Assembly: GCA_015847255.1 (NCBI GenBank)
Contig: JADLZK010013182.1
Span: 100,484-164,483 of the forward strand
DNA length: 64,000 nucleotides
Direction: 5' to 3'
Origin: Hyparrhenia diplandra
Taxonomy: Eukaryota; Streptophyta; Magnoliopsida; Poales; Poaceae
The notes under the pieces were generated by a model, which was not told the origin of the DNA, did no database searches, and worked only from the letters and a program-made list of their open reading frames with translations. Within the stretch, counting starts at the first letter, position 1. Each line of letters begins with the position of its first letter. A program made the translations under genes and the position numbers. Below are positions 59,095 to 64,000 of this stretch, piece by piece.

Positions 59095-62000
59095 ATTTGA
59101 AATGTCTTTGTATATTAGCCTTCGCATCAACGTCAACTACGCCAATAGTAAGACAACTCGAGGGGTTTAAAGCGTTGGGACGGCCCGATATATCATCTCG
59201 TAGTTCCATGTGGGAAGAGGACAAGTCGCTAGGAGAACATGCCAAAAAATACGTACGCACTTTGTGATGGTACCTTGTAAGGGAAAGGATCCCGATCACA
59301 TGTCGGCTATGGAAGAAGAGGAAGAGTGCACCTCATATTAGTTACATCTCCGATGCCGACAAAGCTATAATCGGCAAGAGGTTGAATTGAAATTCTCGTT
59401 TGACACGAGATAATTACCACGATGTCATCACCCATGATGATTTGGTGGCTAGAGTTTATAACTGGAGTATGCAGCTAATGGCCAAACAATTCATGTCCTC
59501 GAAGAAGGATTTGTACAACAAATATGTCAAGAAGAACCCGACTCCAAATTGGTTAGTTCCAACTCCGATTGCCAAGCGAGACCGTATTGGGACGAATTTG
59601 TGGAGTACAAGACTTTGAGGAGGCGATGGAACTTTCGAGAAAGAACCAACAAAATGCCGAAAAAAGGAGTACCACCACCGCTTAGGGTCCGGTGGCTATG
59701 CAAGTTCCATTCCTAAGTGGAGAAAAAAGAAGAGGAGCTTCGGCAAAGGGGATCACACGAAACACTTTAGCGGCCCGAACGCACTAAGCAAAGGGCTACG
59801 GGTCATGGGGGGACAATTGTGCCCGAGAGACCGCGGCAAGGTAATTCATGGCCAAAAAACTTGAGGAGGCAACAAGAAGATTGATGGACATTCTTCAAGC
59901 GAAATCTGGCCGGCTTGTTGGGGCCCAATAGAGAGAGAGAGATGAACTTACATATGCCATTGGGACCGCCGAGCACACCGGGTCGAACAAGAGGCAAAGG
60001 GGCCGTTCGTGGAAGTTTGGTTTCCCGGATGACATCGGTACCTATAGAACCCACCGTAGAAGGAAGGAGCTTGAGTTAGAGCACATGCGCATGTTGGAGC
60101 AATATGCCGTTAACGCGCTTGAAGCAAAAGGAAGAAGAAATGCAAGCAAAAATGCAAGAAGAAGTCAAAAGGCAAGTGCGACTACAATTGAAAGAGCCGC
60201 CGTGCACCACCGTAGCTCTAGGTAGCCACTCCGATCAAGTGAGAAGTAGCTGTGCTTCCACACAACGGCCAAGTCTTGTTGACACGGACCTGCGCTTCCC
60301 CGTGGATGACATCATCGAAAAGTTGACACCATGCGAGCCGCACATCCCAAAGGAGGGTGGCCGCACAGCTGAAGGTGGCCATTGCGGTTGTTAGTCCAAT
60401 TGGCCCGTACCAAGACACCAAGACTCCATGGCACGCGATCGCCACCGGGATTTCTTTCGCCGTCACCGATTGGATAAAGTGGTTGAAGGTTACGCCCGGC
60501 GTGGATCTTGAAATTGAAGGAGGTGACGGGGATACAAAACTAGGAGGCGTTGAGAAGCAATTCATTGCATGGCGTAAGCGGTACATTGTTATTCCCGGGA
60601 TGCCGATGCCACGCCGCCTCCCGAGTTACCACAACCCGATTGGAAAGGATGGCTCCCGGAGGATCGTAGTAGTCTGGCGGTGGTTACGATGGCCCGATAG
60701 AAGACACGGCGGCGGCATCCCGGCGCATCTCCAAGACAAGCCGCCACGGCCTCCACCACCACCACCTCGGGGCCGCCACCGGGGCGGCAAAGGTGCGATC
60801 ACCGCCTCCAACGCAGTCTACAATGCCTCGGGGCCGCCACCGCGCCGGCAAAGGTGCGATCACAACGCCTCCAACGCGTCTCGCAATGCCTCGGGGCGCC
60901 ACCGGCCGGCAAAGGTGCGATCACCGCCTCCAACGCAGATCGCAATGCCTCCTCCCGTGACAAAGGCAACTAAGAAGGCAACAAAGGCAACGCCTTGATC
61001 GCCAAGCAGTGAGACGAAGAAAAATATTGACGAAAACGAAAAGCTCATTCCCAAGAAATTGCACGGTGAAATGAGTAAGGAGGAATTGGACGCCCGATGT
61101 CAAAGAAATAAACAAAAATTCTTCAAGTCGGGCAGTTCGAAGAAGGCGGAGGCGGCGGCGGCGGAGCTCAAGACCTACTTCCTACCTCAAAACGTGCTTA
61201 GACAGAAAAATAGAAGCTAGGAAAAAGAAAGATAAGGATTCAAGCAAGCCCTCGCCACTTTCGGACTTTGACCGCACTCTATTCAAGGAAATTGACCCAA
61301 AGAGAAGGAAGAAGAGTCAAAGTGTTCCACAACTTGAGATACGTCACGACCACTTTCGAGTGGCGTGTTCGATCAATACAGTTCGAACACTTTAGTACAT
61401 AAAGTTTCCTTCTAGTCCATCGTTAATACCGGTGAGCTTTTTAGAGTACTATTTTGCTAGTGGTGTCGACATGAAGCAGAGTGATCTTTGAGTCTCGCAC
61501 CTTGATAGATGATGACCAATATACAACCTTTCAATTGGGCGAGTCTATGGGATCCCCGATAGATGTGCTAGCTTTGGGTACTCAAATGTATGAGCTAAAC
61601 AGAAGTACCTAGACTTGTGTGCAAAAGGACAAGACAAATTTGGTGTCGACTAAGAAACCAATGGGGAACGGGCGATGGCGTGATGTGGGTTGATTTTTGT
61701 GAATTGCACCAACTATTCCACCGGACCTCCCTCGACAAAAGCATCCTCGGCATTTATTGTTTGTAAGTGATTCTTTCTCTCGTTTACTAATACGTCAATA
61801 TGTCCCGATAATATATGTATGTGTCTAATACCATATGCTCTTTTCGACCATATATGTAGATCTTGGATTCAACATTTTGAATCAAGGAGCCGCATCGATA
61901 TTGGATACATTGATCCTTATATCGTGCACAAAAACCCAAAATCAATACATGGTTTGAAAGTAGAGACACCGAAAAAATATAAAGATGTTCCTCGAGCAAC

Positions 62001-62870
62001 ACCGCACCGACAAGAGGGTAGTAATGTTCCCATACGGATTCAAGTGAGTGTTAAGTAACATTGACGATCATGTTCTTCATAATAACCTTTCTTTCTAGCT
62101 AGCTCAACCGTTTACATGCAAATGGGACACTTTGGATATTGTTTCACATCGAGCAACCAAAAAGTCACCTCACAATCTTTTGACTCGTTGAGATGGCCCC
62201 GAAGAATGAATACGAAGATATGATCGAAATAATTCAGAGGGTAATTGCATAAACCTCGTCAATTTTATATATACTCAAGAATTTCAAACCCCTTGCTTAT
62301 GTGTTAATTAATAGTCTAGTTTTTTTGTTCTATTGTGCGGGGTTTGGGCAGAGATAAAACATGAACATAACATGACCGGATCGTGCACCGCAACCGAATG
62401 TTCAACTATTCCCGGTATGTACTGTATATATGGTTACATTAATTCAAGTCCCTATATTGCTTCATATATATGACAAATGACTCTTTTTTTATCTTAAAGT
62501 GGGGTCTACAACAACCCACGGGGAGCAGTCATTGTGGATTATATTGTTGCGAGAATATCGGGATAAATTCCACCAATTACACCGAGCATGAGCGTGTACG
62601 TATGTACATCAAAGTCTGTTGTTATTGACGTCGTTATTTATATAACTAATCATATCTTATATATACTAATACTTTTATTTTACTCTAATTGCGCAGGCGA
62701 GGAGATTAATGGAGAAAACATTAAAAAAACGCATCTTGAAGCCATGCAAGAGGCTATTGCGGATTTATTAATACCCGGATCCTAGAGCCTTCGGGTGAAG
62801 TTCTACAACGACACCAATGACAAATGGTGCCAAAGGATCCTCCGCACATTATGTCGGGACATGTAGTATT
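59095..62870 (+). pseudogene. Second En/Spm-type gene of the large CACTA, ending in a Ulp1-like region
   Basis: Segments in shifting frames match the second gene of grass CACTA elements. About 59100-59800: plant transposase (Ptta/En/Spm-type) region (YNWSMQLMAKQFMSSKKDLY, NKYVKKN, ELSRKNQQNAEK). About 60060-60200: basic coiled-coil-like stretch (KEEEMQAKMQEEVKRQVRL). About 60375-60600: conserved VAIAVVSPIGPYQDTKTPWH and KQFIAWRKRYIVIPGMPMP (DUF8039-like). About 60720-60990: repeated proline-rich GPPPRRQRCDHNASNAS-type units. About 61430-62870: fragments of the C-terminal Ulp1-protease-like part (QHFESRSRIDIGYIDPYIV, THLEAMQEAIADLLI) with candidate introns. Such proteins bind subterminal repeats and may be deSUMOylase-like. 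Frameshifts and stops throughout make it non-functional. Confidence 0.7.
60735..60950 (+). repeat. Tandem ~55-65-bp coding repeats
   Basis: GGGGCCGCCACCG-GGCAAAGGTGCGATCAC-GCCTCCAACGC-GCAATGCCTC occurs three times (about 60770-60830, 60832-60890, 60892-60950) with small indels, inside the second CACTA gene. Confidence 0.7.
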
Positions 62871-63117
62871 ATCTTAATATGTAATCGAGACATGTATGAA
62901 CAACTTATATATATTTGTGCTTGAACAATCACTAATGTGTAATATATATGTGCGTGCTTTAATATATAAATATATGTGTGTGCTTTAATATATATCTATA
63001 TGTGTGTGCTTTAATTAATATATATAGATTTTTGATCCTATGTATATATATAGATTACAAATTAATAAGCACTATTCAAATGCTATTAGGAATAAAAAAT
63101 AAACAATTGGCACGGCA

Positions 63118-63330
63118 CTACAAAAAAACCTTTACTCCCGGTTGGGGGTACGAACCGAGTAAAGCCTCCCCAACCGCCACAAGCACGGCAGAAGCTTTAC
63201 TCCCCGGTTGGTACCCCCCAACCGGAATACCCTCTAGTCCGTTCCAATACTTTTTTACTCCCCAAGCCGTGTTCGGTTTTCATAACCGGGACTAAAAGGC
63301 CCTAACGAGCGGGGAATAAAAGTGCATTCT
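63118..63330. repeat. Right subterminal repeats of the large CACTA
   Basis: CTTTACTCCCGGTTGG and inverted forms (AACCGAGTAAAG, AACCGGGACTAAA) recur up to the right terminus, mirroring 45880-46105. Confidence 0.75.
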
Positions 63331-63339
63331 GTACTAGTG

Positions 63340-63904
63340 GGGTGTTTCTTTTTAGCGGAGATATGGAGGCGGCAGCGGGTGGAGCGTCTGGATTCCCGGT
63401 GATTTGTTGGGTAGGTTCCAGAAGGAGGGGTGCTGATCGATCTGGACTGTTGGTTAGGCAGTCAGGAAGAATCGGACGGTTGCCATTAGAGAACTGTTAA
63501 TGTACAGGGTCATGTGAGGGAGGAGAACTGTTAATGTACAGTAGATCTCTTTCACCAGGATTAAAGGGTTCTATAGATATCACATGTCCATATTTAACAT
63601 AAATATATATAGATATATATGACAATAATATCACATATGTCATCTCAACTATCCATAAATGCACATAGTCCATCACAAGTCACCCGAAAGTCTCACGAGT
63701 CCATCACAATTCACACAAGTCACATAGTCTCACAATCCACTAATGTCTCACAAGTCACAAAAAGTGCACTAATGCCTCACAAGTCCATCATGAGTACAAC
63801 TCACGGCGCGGATCCAGGCTGCCTTGTTCCCCACCCGAAAGCTGATACTGCTGGGCGGAGATTCTTGCGCTTACGCAAATTGATATACTTCTGGATGTGG
63901 ATCA
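63340..63904. other. Host DNA right of the CACTA
   Basis: Continuation of the sequence interrupted at 45864. It has GAACTGTTAATGTACAG twice (63490 and 63526) and, at 63650-63800, irregular repeats of CACAAGTC, TCTCAC and CATCAC. No gene is seen. Confidence 0.4.
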
Positions 63905-63977
63905 TTTGAAAAGTCCTCACACAGGCTCCATATATCATGGCTTTTTGCCAACAATCTTTTGAAAAGTCCTTTTATAT
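63905..63977. repeat. Repeat shared with 42555-42624
   Basis: TTTGAAAAGTCCTCACAC, CATGGCTTTTTGCCAACAAT, CTTTTGAAAAGTCC, in the same order and orientation as at 42555-42624. Here no MITE follows. Confidence 0.8.
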
Positions 63978-64000
63978 ACGGAATTGCTTGAGAAGTCCTG

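Larger units (their letters stand above)
45865..63339 (+). mobile_element. Large CACTA (En/Spm) transposon, 17.5 kb including a nested element
   Basis: The left end CACTACTACAGAACCGACTT and the inverted right end CACTAGTACAGAATGCACTT match, and both are followed inward by clustered GAGTAAAG motifs. The flanks are GGG on each side (45862-45864 and 63340-63342), the 3-bp target duplication of CACTA elements. The content is a TNP2 transposase and a second En/Spm-type gene, both on the plus strand and both decayed. A 6.6-kb element (52451-59052) is nested in it, so the original length was about 10.9 kb. It is probably inactive but its ends are intact enough to be mobilised in trans. Confidence 0.85.

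Overview
This is nuclear DNA from a grass, most likely a panicoid cereal relative. The evidence is typical grass mobile DNA: CACTA elements with GAGTAAAG-type subterminal repeats, head-to-head Helitrons, a Sirevirus-like LTR element, Stowaway, Tourist and Mutator-type elements. The few genes are plant families: DUF538, F-box and aldo-keto reductase. The species cannot be fixed from sequence alone. Genes occupy a small share of the window; the rest is layered transposon insertions and gene relics. I saw no rRNA or tRNA gene and no CRISPR array.

1-16 kb: mostly AT-rich intergenic DNA. It holds one half of a segmental duplication (1-560), a 347-bp mini-CACTA (862-1208), duplicated low-complexity blocks (2820-3540), a plastid rpoC1 scrap (3905-4050), a broken RecQ-type helicase relic on the minus strand (9068-10890), and two oppositely oriented Helitrons 35 bp apart (12959-14687 and 14723-15879).

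16-33.3 kb: a duplicated DUF538 gene. Copy 1 (16326-16754) has one nonsense codon; copy 2 (32816-33247) is intact and is the best protein-coding gene in the window. Between them is an F-box pseudogene (17055-30178) split first by a 2.7-kb LINE-like insertion with a 13-bp target duplication, then by a 9.2-kb LTR retrotransposon with two 2.35-kb LTRs, a 5-bp target duplication and only a broken gag. A 946-bp Pack-MULE-like element with a perfect 9-bp target duplication lies just upstream of DUF538 copy 2.

33.4-45.3 kb: a 5'-truncated LINE flanked by ~320-bp direct repeats; two convergent four-exon aldo-keto reductase genes (36777-38169 plus, 40010-41392 minus), each with a 2-bp-type frame lesion; CACTA-type ends on both sides of the second copy; a hAT/Tourist-like MITE; and a PIF/Harbinger-like element with TAA target duplication (44307-45281).

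45.9-63.3 kb: one very large CACTA (En/Spm) element with matching ends and a GGG target duplication. In order it carries left subterminal repeats, a small broken ORF resembling the RNase H1 N-terminal (viroplasmin-like) domain, a decayed TNP2 transposase, a strong inverted repeat, a GC-rich reading frame, a telo-box-rich tandem array, and a second En/Spm-type gene ending in a Ulp1-like region. That second gene is split by a 6.6-kb TIR element (52451-59052), itself holding a Stowaway MITE.

The coding features do not form a pathway. The useful biology is transposon history: several element classes here carry or disrupt gene sequence.
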